A DNA stretch of 35,193 nt from an uncultured Pseudoxanthomonas sp. (GCA_946886405.1 CAMPIO010000031.1:1-35193), one strand, 5' to 3'; counted from the stretch's first letter, positions 7,726 to 16,181 are shown. Numbers and translations are program-made. Notes: a model not told the origin generated them from the letters alone.

Positions 7726-8486
7726 GCATCCCTTTCCCAGCCAACGCCGCCATGACGAGCCTGTCCGTCGTCATCCCCGTCTTCAACGAACGCGACAACA
7801 TCGGTCCGCTGGTGGACGAAGTGGTACGCCATCTGCGCGGCAGGGTCGCGTTCGACATCGTCTGCGTCGACGATCAGTCCGACGACGACACGCGCGATGT
7901 CCTGACCACGCTGAAAGCCGAGGTCCCGGAATTGCGGGTGCTGGTCCACCAGCGGCGCAGCGGGCAGAGCGCGGCGATCCGCACGGGCGTGAAGCACGCG
8001 TTGTCGCCGTGGATCGCGACGCTGGACGGCGACGGCCAGAACGATCCCGGCGACATTCCGAAGCTGCTCGCCGCACGCGAGGCCGCCGATCCGCACATCA
8101 AGCTGTTCGCGGGCTGGCGCGTCGAGCGCAAGGACACCGCCAGCAAGCGGTGGGCATCGCGCTGGGCGAACCGCATCCGCCAACGTCTGCTGCGCGACGA
8201 AACGCCGGACACCGGTTGCGGCATCAAGCTGTTCGAGCGCGCCGCCTTCCTCGACCTGCCTTACTTCGACCACATGCACCGCTACCTGCCCGCCCTCATG
8301 CAGCGCGCGGGCTGGAAGACGGTCAGCGTGCCGGTGTCGCACCGCCCGCGCGGATCCGGGCAATCCAAGTACACCAACCTGGGGCGCGCCCTCGTCGGCA
8401 TCCGCGACTTGGTCGGCGTCTCCTGGCTGATCCAGCGCAGCCACGTGACCGCGATCAGCGAGATCAACGCGGGGCGAAAGCCATGA
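7722..8486 (+). CDS. Family 2 glycosyltransferase, polyprenyl-phosphate sugar synthase type
   Basis: The 254-residue protein has a GT-A fold of the DPM1/ArnC kind: SVVIPVFNERDNI (15-27), DDQSDDDT (50-57), the metal-binding LDGDGQNDP (101-109), and HRPRGSGQSKYTNLGRA near the C-terminus. Unlike ArnC it lacks two clear C-terminal membrane helices, with only a short hydrophobic tract near 225-240. Such enzymes load a nucleotide sugar onto polyprenyl phosphate at the cytoplasmic face. The product would feed the GT83 enzyme of the same operon. Related pairs make dodecaprenyl-phosphate galacturonate in rhizobia (RgtE type) or undecaprenyl-phosphate aminoarabinose in enterics, and the substrate here is unknown. 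The start overlaps the eptA stop (ATGA). An internal ATG at 7752 also fits the family start. Confidence 0.9.
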   Translation: MSIPFPANAAMTSLSVVIPVFNERDNIGPLVDEVVRHLRGRVAFDIVCVDDQSDDDTRDVLTTLKAEVPELRVLVHQRRSGQSAAIRTGVKHALSPWIATLDGDGQNDPGDIPKLLAAREAADPHIKLFAGWRVERKDTASKRWASRWANRIRQRLLRDETPDTGCGIKLFERAAFLDLPYFDHMHRYLPALMQRAGWKTVSVPVSHRPRGSGQSKYTNLGRALVGIRDLVGVSWLIQRSHVTAISEINAGRKP

Positions 8487-8821
8487 GCGTGATGGACCAG
8501 GAACTCGTCTGGCTGGGCTGGACCGGCCTGCACATGACGCCGTGGAAACTGATCGGCCTGACCGGCGCGGCGATGTTCGGTGCGCGCTGGGTCGTGCAGT
8601 TCGTCGCCTCGCGACGCGCGCGGCGCCCGGTCATCCCCCGACTGTTCTGGTACATGAGCCTGGCCGGCAGCCTGATGGCACTGAGCTACTTCCTGTTCTC
8701 CTCGAAGCAGGATGCGGTGGGCGTGCTGCAGAACCTGCTGCCTGCGTTCACCGCCGCCTACAGTCTCTATCTGGACATCCGCAACGGACGCGATGCGCGC
8801 ATGCAGGAGCGCCCCGCCTGA
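8483..8821 (+). CDS. LAB_N (lipid A biosynthesis N-terminal) domain small membrane protein
   Basis: The 112-residue protein is a stand-alone LAB_N domain (named after the N-terminus of some LpxB proteins). It has three hydrophobic segments, at about 23-42, 52-68 and 74-95, and the family motifs MFGARWVVQFVASRRA, PRLFWYMSLAGSLMALSYF and SLYLDIRN. The start overlaps the GT2 stop by 4 bp (ATGA). Stand-alone LAB_N proteins often sit beside DPM1-like glycosyltransferases and ArnT-like enzymes. A helper role, such as flipping or presenting the lipid-linked sugar, is plausible but unproven. It ends the operon: its TGA at 8819-8821 touches the reverse-strand stop of the sugar dehydrogenase, with no spacer. 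Confidence 0.88.
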   Translation: MSVMDQELVWLGWTGLHMTPWKLIGLTGAAMFGARWVVQFVASRRARRPVIPRLFWYMSLAGSLMALSYFLFSSKQDAVGVLQNLLPAFTAAYSLYLDIRNGRDARMQERPA

Positions 8822-10090
8822 TCAGCTCCGATTGGGCGTGAGCTTCAGCAACCGCCCGCCACCGCCGTCCTCCAGCAACCACAGCGCACCATCCGGGCCC
8901 TGTTCGACCTCACGGATGCGACGACCCATCGGGTAGCGGCGCACTTCGCGTGCCTGCGTGCCGGTGAATTCGATTTCGACCAGTGCCTGCGAGGCCAGGC
9001 CGCCGATGAAACCCTTTCCGCGGAACCAGGGGAACAGGTTGCCGGTGTAGATGACGAAGCCTGCCGGCGCGATGACCGGCGTCCACCAGGCCTCCGGTGC
9101 GTTCAAGTCCGGCCGCGTCACGTGGTCCGGGATCTGCGTGCCGTCGTAATGGTTGCCGTTGGAGACGACCGGCCAGCCATAGTTGGCACCACGTTCGATC
9201 AGGTTCAATTCGTCGCCACCGGACGGCCCCATTTCATGCGTCCACAACTGCCCCGACGGATCGAAGGCAATACCGAGCAGGTTGCGGTGGCCCAAGGTCC
9301 ACACCTGCGCCGCGATGCCGCCCTGCGCCGCGAACGGATTGTCCGGCGGCAGGCTGCCGTCGTCGTTGAGGCGGATCAGTTTGCCGAGCGAGGATTGCAG
9401 GTCCTGCGCGGGCGTTTGCTGGTCACGCTCGCTCGACGTGATCCACAACTTGCCGTCCGCGCTGAAAGCGAGGCGGTGTCCGTAATGGTTGGCTCCCGAC
9501 ACCTTCGGCATCTGCCGCCAGATCACCTGCAGGTTCGACAGGCTTCCCCCGTTGCCACTGGCATCGAGTTGCAGGGTGGCGCGCGCCACCGCCGCACCGC
9601 GCGTGCCGCCGCTGCCGGCTTCGGCATAGCTCACGTAGACCAGACGGTTGTCGGCGAAGCGCGGATGCGGCAGCACGTCGCCCAGGCCGCCTTGCCCGCC
9701 ATAAGCGACCGTGGGTACACCGACGATCTCGCCGACCTGGCCCGTGGCGACGTTGGCCAGGCGGAGTTTTCCGGATTTCTCGGTGACCAGTAAGCGGCCA
9801 TCGGGCAGGAAGGTCATCGCCCACGGTTCATTGAACGTGGCCACCGGCGTGCTGGTGAACGGTGGGTCGGGGACCTGACGCGCACGCGACAGGCCTGCCA
9901 TGGTGCGGCCCGTGCCGGCGCCCGTCGTATCGGTCGCGGCCGCCGTGGATGGCAGCGCCGTGACCGCCATCGGAACCGCTGGCTGCGCGGCGCGCGAGGC
10001 AACGGCGATCTCCACGCCATCCTCATCCAGCGTCGCACGCTGGCAGGCGGACAGGCACAGGCAACAGGCGAGCAGCAGCGGCAGCTTCAT
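8822..10090 (-). CDS. PQQ-dependent aldose sugar dehydrogenase-like lipoprotein (GSDH/YliI family)
   Basis: The 422-residue protein starts [17 protein letters not shown], a lipoprotein signal with lipidated C16. A longer reading to 10285 would run antisense-like into noncoding sequence and lose this signal. After a low-complexity linker (about 20-75), residues about 85-418 match the six-bladed GSDH domain: [88 protein letters not shown] with the likely catalytic histidine, and [12 protein letters not shown]. Family members oxidise aldose sugars with PQQ, passing electrons to the respiratory chain. No PQQ synthesis genes are in the window. It lies 74 bp after nagX on the same strand and may be cotranscribed, though a link to GlcNAc use is not shown. 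Its substrate is unknown. Confidence 0.9.
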   Translation of the reverse strand: MKLPLLLACCLCLSACQRATLDEDGVEIAVASRAAQPAVPMAVTALPSTAAATDTTGAGTGRTMAGLSRARQVPDPPFTSTPVATFNEPWAMTFLPDGRLLVTEKSGKLRLANVATGQVGEIVGVPTVAYGGQGGLGDVLPHPRFADNRLVYVSYAEAGSGGTRGAAVARATLQLDASGNGGSLSNLQVIWRQMPKVSGANHYGHRLAFSADGKLWITSSERDQQTPAQDLQSSLGKLIRLNDDGSLPPDNPFAAQGGIAAQVWTLGHRNLLGIAFDPSGQLWTHEMGPSGGDELNLIERGANYGWPVVSNGNHYDGTQIPDHVTRPDLNAPEAWWTPVIAPAGFVIYTGNLFPWFRGKGFIGGLASQALVEIEFTGTQAREVRRYPMGRRIREVEQGPDGALWLLEDGGGGRLLKLTPNRS

Positions 10091-10164
10091 GCAGGCGGCA
10101 TCCGGCGGGGGTCGTTGCCCTTGTACGCCTGCGTGGCGAAGAAAAGCGTGATGGGCGCGGAGCT

Positions 10165-11235
10165 TCAGACCTTCAGGTACCAGCCGCGACGATCCATCCC
10201 CCAGACCACCAGCCACCACAGGCCGACGAAGGCCAGCGCGAAGGCCAGCGACGGCACGTAGGGGCCGAAGACCGGCGTCATCCATCCGGCGAATCCACGC
10301 TCATAGAGGAACGCCATGCCGCCGAAGGCAAGCAGCACGTAGGTCATCCCCGCTGCGCCGACATACGCGGCGATGGCATTGACGCCGAAACGGCGACCGA
10401 TGGCCGGCCATCCGCAGCGATCCACGAGCACGTGCGCAAGCGCGAGGGCGAGCATCGCGAAGCCGGCGGTGACCAGGACGAAGGACGATGTCCACAACGC
10501 CTTGTTCACCGGGAACACCAGCGCCCACGGCAGCCCCACCAGCAGTGCGACCACGCCGCCCAGGCAGACCTTGCGCACGTCGCCCTGGCGCAGCCACGCG
10601 CCTGCGCGCACGCCCAGCAACGTGGTGACCACGGCGGGCAGCGTACTCAGCAGGCCCTCGGGATCCTGCCCGCGTTCGAGCACGGCGTCCCACTGGTACA
10701 GCCAGGGTCCGAACAAAGCCGTGTCCAAGCGCGCCGCCAGATGCGTGAAGGGCGCATAGCCCCATGGCGCCATCAACGCCCAGTAACCCACCAGCACCAT
10801 CACGACCAAGGCCCATTGCGTGCGCGGCCGCGCGTACACGGCAAGCAGGCCCGCGACGGCGAAGCAGACCCCGATCCGCTGCAGGACGCCCCACGGCCGG
10901 AAACTCGGCCGGTCCAGCAGCCAGAACGCGAGCAGGTGCAGGGCCAACCCCAGCGCGACGATCTTCGCCGCGCGCCACACGACGGCGCGCCGCAGCACCG
11001 CGCGCGATACGCCCGCTTCACGGCGGGGCACCACGCCCAGCGCTATCGACACGCCCACGATGAAGAGGAAGAACGGGAACACCAGGTCGGTGGGGGTGAG
11101 TCCGTGCCATGGCGCGTGCAGCAAGGGCGCATAGACATGCGACCAGTCACCGGGCGTGTTGACCAGCAGCATGGCGGCGACGGTGAGCCCGCGCAGCGCA
11201 TCGACGGAAGCGAAGCGGGCCGGCGTAGCGCTCAT
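10165..11235 (-). CDS. nagX: NagX, DUF5009/HGSNAT-like membrane acyltransferase family
   Basis: The 356-residue protein has about ten membrane helices and begins [19 protein letters not shown]. The [19 protein letters not shown] block, then [36 protein letters not shown] and [10 protein letters not shown], are diagnostic of the COG4299 family. That family includes bacterial NagX and human heparan-alpha-glucosaminide N-acetyltransferase. In bacterial nag regulons NagX is linked to GlcNAc or chito-oligosaccharide use and is thought to act in or across the inner membrane, but its reaction is not settled. It starts 10 bp after the nagA stop on the same strand, so it is the fifth gene of the nag operon. 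I rejected a longer reading to 11562, which runs inside nagA. The family call is firm; the function comes by context. Confidence 0.9.
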   Translation of the reverse strand: MSATPARFASVDALRGLTVAAMLLVNTPGDWSHVYAPLLHAPWHGLTPTDLVFPFFLFIVGVSIALGVVPRREAGVSRAVLRRAVVWRAAKIVALGLALHLLAFWLLDRPSFRPWGVLQRIGVCFAVAGLLAVYARPRTQWALVVMVLVGYWALMAPWGYAPFTHLAARLDTALFGPWLYQWDAVLERGQDPEGLLSTLPAVVTTLLGVRAGAWLRQGDVRKVCLGGVVALLVGLPWALVFPVNKALWTSSFVLVTAGFAMLALALAHVLVDRCGWPAIGRRFGVNAIAAYVGAAGMTYVLLAFGGMAFLYERGFAGWMTPVFGPYVPSLAFALAFVGLWWLVVWGMDRRGWYLKV

Positions 11236-11245
11236 CGGCGCGGCG

Positions 11246-12391
11246 TCACTCGCCCGCGATCCAGGTGGCCACCACCCGCAGGTCGGCATCCAGCGCGACC
11301 AGATCGGCCCGGTAGCCGGGCGCGATGCGGCCATGCGTTGCGCCCAGTCCGAGGAACTCCGCCGGATAGGTCGACGCCATGCGCACCGCTTCTTCCAACG
11401 GCACACCGACCAGATGCACGCTGTTGCGCACGGCGGTGGCCATGTCCAGTGCGGACCCCGCCAACGCACCCGCTGCGTTGCGCACCACGCCGTCGACGGC
11501 AGTGATGGTTTCACCGTAGAGGTCGAACGACGGAGTATCCGCACCGACCATCGGCATCGCATCGGTCACCAGGAACACCTTGCCGCGCGGCTTGGCGGCC
11601 AGCGCCACGCGCACGCTGGCCGGATGCACGTGCACGCCATCGACGATCACGCCGCACCAGCAGCCATCGTCTTCCAGCGCCGCACCGACCGCACCCGGCT
11701 CGCGGCCCTGCAACGGCGACATCGCGTTGTAGAGATGGGTGAACCCGGATACGCCGGCCGCGATGCCGGCACGGATCTGCTCGTACGTGGCGGCGGTGTG
11801 GCCAGCGACGACGATCGCACCGCGCGCGACCATCGCACGGATGGTGTCGGCCGGCACCTGCTCCGGCGCCAGCGTCAGCAAGGTCACACCATTGTCGAGC
11901 GACGTCGCCATCGCGATTTCTTCCGCGGCCGGCACGCGGAACTTCGCAGCATCGTGCGTGCCTTTGCGCGCAGGCGCGATGTAAGGCCCCTCCAGGTGGA
12001 TGCCGAGCACGCCGGGCACGCCCTGGGTGATGGCATCACGGGTCGCGTCGATCGCGCGCGCCATGACGTCGGCATCGTCGCTGATCAGCGTCGGCAGCAA
12101 GCCGGTGGTACCGAAGCGGCGGTGCGCCCGGGCGATGACGCGGATCGCATCGACGGTCGTGTCGTTGTTGAACAGCGCGCCGCCGCCCCCGTTGACCTGC
12201 GCGTCGATGAAGCCGGGTACGAGCGCCGCACCTTGCAGGTCATGACGGAGGGCGTCGGCAGGCAGCGCTTCGACGGCGACGAGATCGGCGATCAGTCCGT
12301 CCCGCATCAACACCGCCAGCCCATCGACGAAACCCTCGGGCGTCAGCACGCGCGCGTTGCAGAGGGCGGTGGCGGGGCGCGGGGCGTTCAT
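11246..12391 (-). CDS. nagA: N-acetylglucosamine-6-phosphate deacetylase NagA
   Basis: The 381-residue amidohydrolase has the normal family length. The N-terminal beta-sandwich leads to GFIDAQVNGGGG (60-71), where NagA keeps Q/N in place of the usual HxH. Metal ligand E134 is in HLEGPYIAP, H198 in AGHTAATY, H219 in THLYNAMSPLQGREPG, and the catalytic D277 in VTDAMP. It removes acetate from GlcNAc-6-phosphate in the cytoplasm, giving glucosamine-6-phosphate for NagB-II. The start overlaps the nagB-II stop by 4 bp (ATGA), and the stop lies 10 bp before nagX. The motif set is complete, so I expect an active enzyme. Confidence 0.96.
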   Translation of the reverse strand: MNAPRPATALCNARVLTPEGFVDGLAVLMRDGLIADLVAVEALPADALRHDLQGAALVPGFIDAQVNGGGGALFNNDTTVDAIRVIARAHRRFGTTGLLPTLISDDADVMARAIDATRDAITQGVPGVLGIHLEGPYIAPARKGTHDAAKFRVPAAEEIAMATSLDNGVTLLTLAPEQVPADTIRAMVARGAIVVAGHTAATYEQIRAGIAAGVSGFTHLYNAMSPLQGREPGAVGAALEDDGCWCGVIVDGVHVHPASVRVALAAKPRGKVFLVTDAMPMVGADTPSFDLYGETITAVDGVVRNAAGALAGSALDMATAVRNSVHLVGVPLEEAVRMASTYPAEFLGLGATHGRIAPGYRADLVALDADLRVVATWIAGE

Positions 12392-13422
12392 ACTGTTTCG
12401 GTGACCTTGTTGAGGTGCGGCGGGACGTCGGGATTGTGGCCGCGACGCAGCGCCAGCGCATTGATCGCGCGATAGAAACTCTGGATGGTCAGCAGCGGCG
12501 CGCACGCAGGATGCGGGGCGTCGACCAGCGGAAGATCCCCGCGTCGTGACGCCACCCACACCTGGGCACCTCGCCCGCGGAACTCCTGCGCCAGCGCCAG
12601 CGTGCCGGCTTCGGTTTCGTCCGGTTGCGCGAAGCAGAGCACCGGGAAGCCCGGCCCGACCAGCGCCATCGGCCCGTGCTTCACTTCGGCCGAGCTGTAG
12701 GCCTCGGCATGCAGGCCGCAGGTTTCCTTGAACTTCAAGGCGGCTTCCTGTGCCGCGGCCAGCCCGAGGCCGCGACCCAGCACGAACAGGTTGTGCGCGC
12801 CGACCAGTCCTTCCGTCAGCGGCGACCAGTCGGCTTGCCACGCCCGCTGCAATGCCTCGGGCAACGCGATCGTCGCGTCGTGCAGCGGCGCCTCGTCCTT
12901 CCAGTACGCCGCCAGTTGCAGGATCGCCGCGAGCGAACCGAGATAGCTCTTGGTGGCCGCCACGCTGCGCTCCGGCCCCGCATGCATCGGCAGGACGGTA
13001 TCGGCCAGCTGGGCAAGCGGCGAATCGGCGACGTTAACGATGGCGACAACACGAGCGCCGGCGTCTTTGGCCGCGCTCGCATTGCGCAGCAGATCGGGAC
13101 TCTTGCCTGACTGCGAGATCACGAGATACAGCGCGCCTTTCAGGCGCTGTGTCGCTTCATAGACGGAGCCGACCGACGGCGAGGCCGACGCCGTCACCAC
13201 GCCCAGCTGCGTCTCGAACAGGTATTTGGCGTACGTCGCGGCGTGGTCAGAGCTGCCACGCGCGCAGGTCACGACGAACGGCGGCGGGTCGCGACGCAAG
13301 TCATCGGCCAGCGCTTTCACCGTATCGGCATTGCGGGCGTACTGGTCGGCGATGATCGTGGAGGCCTGGGCGGCTTCCTGGTGCATCAGGGTATCGGCGG
13401 GAGCGGGAAGCGGAGTCGTCAT
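12388..13422 (-). CDS. nagB-II: Glucosamine-6-phosphate deaminase, NagB-II type (double SIS)
   Basis: The 344-residue protein has two SIS domains (about 35-170 and 200-335) and no glutaminase domain. Signature stretches are CARGSSDHAATYAKYLFE, SQSGKSPDLL, VAATKSYLGSL, GRGLGLAAAQEAALKFKETCGLHAEAYSS, AEVKHGPMALV and the C-terminal NPDVPPHLNKVTETV. It resembles the isomerase half of GlmS. In Xanthomonadales and Shewanella this NagB-II/AgaS-like form replaces the classical NagB and converts glucosamine-6-phosphate to fructose-6-phosphate and ammonia. It overlaps nagR upstream and nagA downstream by 4 bp each (ATGA). Context strongly supports NagB-II over FrlB- or AgaS-type relatives. Confidence 0.93.
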   Translation of the reverse strand: MTTPLPAPADTLMHQEAAQASTIIADQYARNADTVKALADDLRRDPPPFVVTCARGSSDHAATYAKYLFETQLGVVTASASPSVGSVYEATQRLKGALYLVISQSGKSPDLLRNASAAKDAGARVVAIVNVADSPLAQLADTVLPMHAGPERSVAATKSYLGSLAAILQLAAYWKDEAPLHDATIALPEALQRAWQADWSPLTEGLVGAHNLFVLGRGLGLAAAQEAALKFKETCGLHAEAYSSAEVKHGPMALVGPGFPVLCFAQPDETEAGTLALAQEFRGRGAQVWVASRRGDLPLVDAPHPACAPLLTIQSFYRAINALALRRGHNPDVPPHLNKVTETV

Positions 13423-14501
13423 GATGAGGTAGGTTCGGGTCGTTCCGCACGCGGCCGCACCGGCGCGGTGGAGCCCCGCACCACCAGCTGCGGCACGAAG
13501 CCCTGGTTGTGCACGGGGGTGGGGTTGTCGTCATAGGCATCGGTACGCAGGCCGGCGATCAGCAGGCGTGCGGCCTGTTTGGCGATGTCCTGCGTCGCCT
13601 GCTTGGCGGTGGTCAGCGGAGGCCACGATTGCTTCGAGAACGGGCTGTCCTCGAAGCCGGCGATGGACAGGTCGTAAGGCACGTTCATGCCGGCGGACTT
13701 GGCGGCGGCCAGCACGCCGGCGGCGATCTCGTCGTTCGAACCGAAGATCGCCGTTGGCGGCTCGCGCAACGCCAGCAGCCGGCGCGCACCGCGGAAGCCG
13801 TCGTCGAAGGTGTAGTCGCCGGGCACCACGAGATGCTTGTCGAGCGTGATGCCGTAGTCCTTCAGCGCCTTCTCGTAACCCGCATAGCGTTCGGTGCTGG
13901 ACCGGTGCGCCAGTCCACCCCACAGGAAGCCGATGCGCTGATGGCCCAACTGGATCAGGTGCTCCGTGATCTCGTAGGCGGCGTCGCGGTCATCGACATA
14001 GACGCACGGCAGGCCGTCTTCCGGATCCTCGGTGGCGGCGATGATGCGCACCAGCTTCACGCCGCGCGCCGCCAGCGCCGTGACCAGATCGGCCCGCTCC
14101 GACATCGGCGCGGTCAGCACCAGGCCCGCCAGTCGCGAACGCTGCACGAAGTCGACCAGCTCATCGGCCAGCAGCGGCGACGTGGAGTCGACCGGATGGA
14201 TCTGCAGGCCGAAGCCGGTTTCCTTGCATGCGGCCAGCACGCCGTTCTGCACGCCGATGATGTGGTACGGGTTGGGATTGTCGTACACCAGCCCGATCAC
14301 GAACGGCGTGCCGCTGCGCAGGTTGCGCGCGGACTGGTCCGGTTCGTAGTCCAGCTCGGCGATGGCGTGCAGCACGCGCGCACGCGTGCCCTGCAGCACC
14401 GACGGTTCGTTGTTGATGACCCGGGACACGGTCTTCAGCGAGACCTTCGCGCGTTCGGCGACGTCCTTGATGGTGGGTCGGCGCATGGGCGTTTCCGTCA
14501 T
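13419..14501 (-). CDS. nagR: LacI-family regulator, NagR
   Basis: The 360-residue repressor-type protein has an N-terminal helix-turn-helix and hinge (TIKDVAERAKVSLKTVSRVI, then NNEPSVL and the DYEPDQSARNLRSG hinge, residues about 9-66). A periplasmic-binding-like effector domain follows (about 68-345), with VYVDDRDAAYEITEHLIQLG and FGSNDEIAAGVL. It sits within the nag operon, overlapping the nagP stop and the nagB-II start by 4 bp. LacI-type NagR proteins of Xanthomonadales repress GlcNAc genes and respond to a GlcNAc pathway sugar phosphate. The two palindromes at 15866-15881 and 16113-16128 are its likely operators. I chose the first ATG (MTETPMRRPT) because of the overlap; MRRPT at 14486 is an alternative. 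Confidence 0.92.
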   Translation of the reverse strand: MTETPMRRPTIKDVAERAKVSLKTVSRVINNEPSVLQGTRARVLHAIAELDYEPDQSARNLRSGTPFVIGLVYDNPNPYHIIGVQNGVLAACKETGFGLQIHPVDSTSPLLADELVDFVQRSRLAGLVLTAPMSERADLVTALAARGVKLVRIIAATEDPEDGLPCVYVDDRDAAYEITEHLIQLGHQRIGFLWGGLAHRSSTERYAGYEKALKDYGITLDKHLVVPGDYTFDDGFRGARRLLALREPPTAIFGSNDEIAAGVLAAAKSAGMNVPYDLSIAGFEDSPFSKQSWPPLTTAKQATQDIAKQAARLLIAGLRTDAYDDNPTPVHNQGFVPQLVVRGSTAPVRPRAERPEPTSS

Positions 14502-15817
14502 GGAGGCGAGTCCGCCATGATGCCGCGTTCCGGCACGGCCGTCGCCGCCTGCTTCGCGGTGCCCACCCTGTGCCCGGCCAGTGCGTAGTACAGGATGTAG
14601 AGGTAGCCCGGGATGGCCAGTCCGGCGAACACCGCCTGGAAGTCGTAATGCTGCTTCAGCACCGCGAACAGCTGCGGCAGGATCGCTCCGCCGGCGATGC
14701 CCATGATCAGCAGGGCCGATCCGGTTTCGGTATGCCGGCCCAGGCCCTTGATCGCCAGCGGGAAGATCGCCGGCCACATCATCGCGTTGGCGAAGCCCAG
14801 CGCGGCGACGAAGCCGACCGACAGGTAGCCGTGCGTCAGGAAGGCGCCGAGGGTGAACAGCACGCCCAGCGTCGCGGAGATGGCCAGGTAGCGTTCCTGC
14901 GATACGAAGCGCGGGATCACGGCCAGGCCGACGAGGTAGCCGGCCAGCATCGCGAACAGCGTGTACGTCGTGAACAGTTTGGTCTGGTCGAGCGGCAGAC
15001 CGAACCCCCGGCCGTACGTGCCGATGGCATCGCCCGCCAACACCTCCACGCCCACGTAGAGGAACAGGCACAGCACGCCCAGCCACAGGTGAGGAAAGTG
15101 CGACAGACCGCGTTCTCCATCGGCGACATCAGCGACGGACGCTGCGTTGACGTCGGACGCTTTCACCTCCGGAAGCGGAGAAAACAGGATGCCGATGGCG
15201 ACCACCACCAGCACGCCGGCCATCACCAGATACGGCAGGTGGATCTTCGCCGCGAATGCATCCAGCAGCACCGCCTTGCCGCCCGCATCGGCCGCCTCGA
15301 CCTGTGCGGCCAGGTCGCCCACCCCGCGCAGCACCAGCGTGCCGAGCACGATCGGCGCCAGCATGCCGGCGACCTTGTTGCAGATGCCCATCAGCGCGAT
15401 GCGTTGCGCCGCACTGTCGATGGGACCGAGGATGCTGACGTACGGGTTCACCGCCGTCTGCAGCAGCGCCAGGCCGCCGCCGATCACGAACAGGCCCGCC
15501 AGCGCGCCGGGATACCAGCGCTGGGTGGAGAACTCGCCGAACATCGCCGCCCCCGCTGCCATCACGAACAGGCTGGCCGCCAGCCCCTTCTTCATGCCGG
15601 TGCGCTTGAGCAACGCTGCCGCAGGCAGGGCCAGGAAGAAGTACGACAGGTAGAACACCATCAGCACGAGAAACGCATTCACCTCGTCCAGATCGAAGGC
15701 GAGCTGCACGAAGGTGATCAACGGGCCGTTGATCCAGGTGAAGAACCCGATGATGAAGAACAGCACGCCGACAATGGCGAGCGAGCGGAACGGACTGGAA
15801 CCGACTGCGGTGGTCAT
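14498..15817 (-). CDS. nagP: GlcNAc inner-membrane transporter NagP (MFS, FHS family)
   Basis: The 439-residue protein has twelve predicted helices and resembles the fucose:H+ symporter (FucP) branch of the major facilitator superfamily. Visible signatures are IVGVLFFIIGFFTWINGPLI, DEVNAFLVLMVFYLSYF, GGLALLQTAVNPYVSILG, PIDSAAQRIALMGICNKV and, in the C-terminal half, ALGFANAMMWPAIFPLAIKGLG and GIAGGAILPQLFAV. In Xanthomonas and Shewanella, NagP imports GlcNAc by proton symport, without phosphorylation, which matches a separate kinase gene here. It is the first gene of the minus-strand nag operon. AAGGGGAA just before the ATG is a good ribosome site. An operator-like palindrome lies about 56 bp upstream. 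A cytoplasmic loop between helices 6 and 7 carries the short acidic insert near SDVNAASVADVADG. Confidence 0.93.
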   Translation of the reverse strand: MTTAVGSSPFRSLAIVGVLFFIIGFFTWINGPLITFVQLAFDLDEVNAFLVLMVFYLSYFFLALPAAALLKRTGMKKGLAASLFVMAAGAAMFGEFSTQRWYPGALAGLFVIGGGLALLQTAVNPYVSILGPIDSAAQRIALMGICNKVAGMLAPIVLGTLVLRGVGDLAAQVEAADAGGKAVLLDAFAAKIHLPYLVMAGVLVVVAIGILFSPLPEVKASDVNAASVADVADGERGLSHFPHLWLGVLCLFLYVGVEVLAGDAIGTYGRGFGLPLDQTKLFTTYTLFAMLAGYLVGLAVIPRFVSQERYLAISATLGVLFTLGAFLTHGYLSVGFVAALGFANAMMWPAIFPLAIKGLGRHTETGSALLIMGIAGGAILPQLFAVLKQHYDFQAVFAGLAIPGYLYILYYALAGHRVGTAKQAATAVPERGIMADSPP

Positions 15818-15865
15818 GGCTTCCCCTTGAGCTGGCGATACCGGGCGACAGCGCCTCGGACATCG

Positions 15866-15881
15866 GGAACAACGTTGTCAA
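15866..15881 (-). promoter_or_regulatory. Probable NagR operator upstream of nagP
   Basis: GGAACAACGTTGTCAA matches 13 of 16 positions of the perfect copy at 16113. The core ACAACGTTGT is symmetrical and one outer arm is degenerate. Its centre is about 56 bp upstream of the nagP ATG, and a TTGACA on the minus strand overlaps it. A CpG-centred palindrome is typical of LacI-family sites. Assignment to NagR rests on the nearby regulator gene. Confidence 0.75.
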
Positions 15882-15999
15882 AGCCCAACAAATGCAGGGC
15901 GAAATGCCGCCTTACATAGCGCCCCGGCATTCCCAGTGTGAGTGCCATGGCGTCGTGCGCTGCAGCATCAAGTCCCATGAGACTTGTCAGGAATACCCC

Positions 16000-16028
16000 T
16001 TGAAATTCAACAATTAACTCCATTGTTG
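16000..16028. promoter_or_regulatory. Dyads in the AT-rich middle of the nag control region
   Basis: TTGAAATTCAA (16000-16010) is a symmetrical 11-mer. CAACAAT (16008-16014) and ATTGTTG (16022-16028) form an inverted repeat around seven bases. The two overlap by three bases. They may bind a second regulator or nucleoid protein. The evidence is pattern only. Confidence 0.3.
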
Positions 16029-16112
16029 CAGGCAATGACAAGCTGAATACGGAGATTGTTTCCGTTTCATGACTTGCCAATGCGGGTCCGGCGCCTATTT
16101 GATGACAGAGTC

Positions 16113-16128
16113 TTGACAACGTTGTCAA
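16113..16128 (+). promoter_or_regulatory. Probable NagR operator upstream of nagK
   Basis: TTGACAACGTTGTCAA is a perfect 16-bp palindrome centred on CpG, about 61 bp before the nagK ATG. It resembles the NagR box described for Xanthomonadales nag genes as I remember it (core GACAACGTTGTC). Its first six bases form a consensus -35 hexamer, so a bound repressor would block RNA polymerase. Confidence 0.82.
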
Positions 16129-16181
16129 ACACTTTCCACACTCCGGCCATATCGGGATGCGGGAGTCCCGGACGCGAACAG

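Larger units (their letters stand above)
15818..16181. other. 364-bp nagP/nagK divergent control region
   Basis: No convincing gene lies here. The stretch is clearly more AT-rich than its flanks around 15990-16070. It holds two copies of an operator-like palindrome, centred at 15873/15874 and 16120/16121, each about 56-61 bp before its gene, plus a dyad in the AT-rich middle (16000-16028). A TTGACA that could act as -35 overlaps each palindrome on the strand pointing to its gene. No good -10 hexamer is evident, so the promoter ends are uncertain. Confidence 0.7.

Noticed and set aside
11156..12475. Plus-strand open frame of 439 codons opposite nagA
   Set aside because: Antisense of a complete, motif-bearing nagA.
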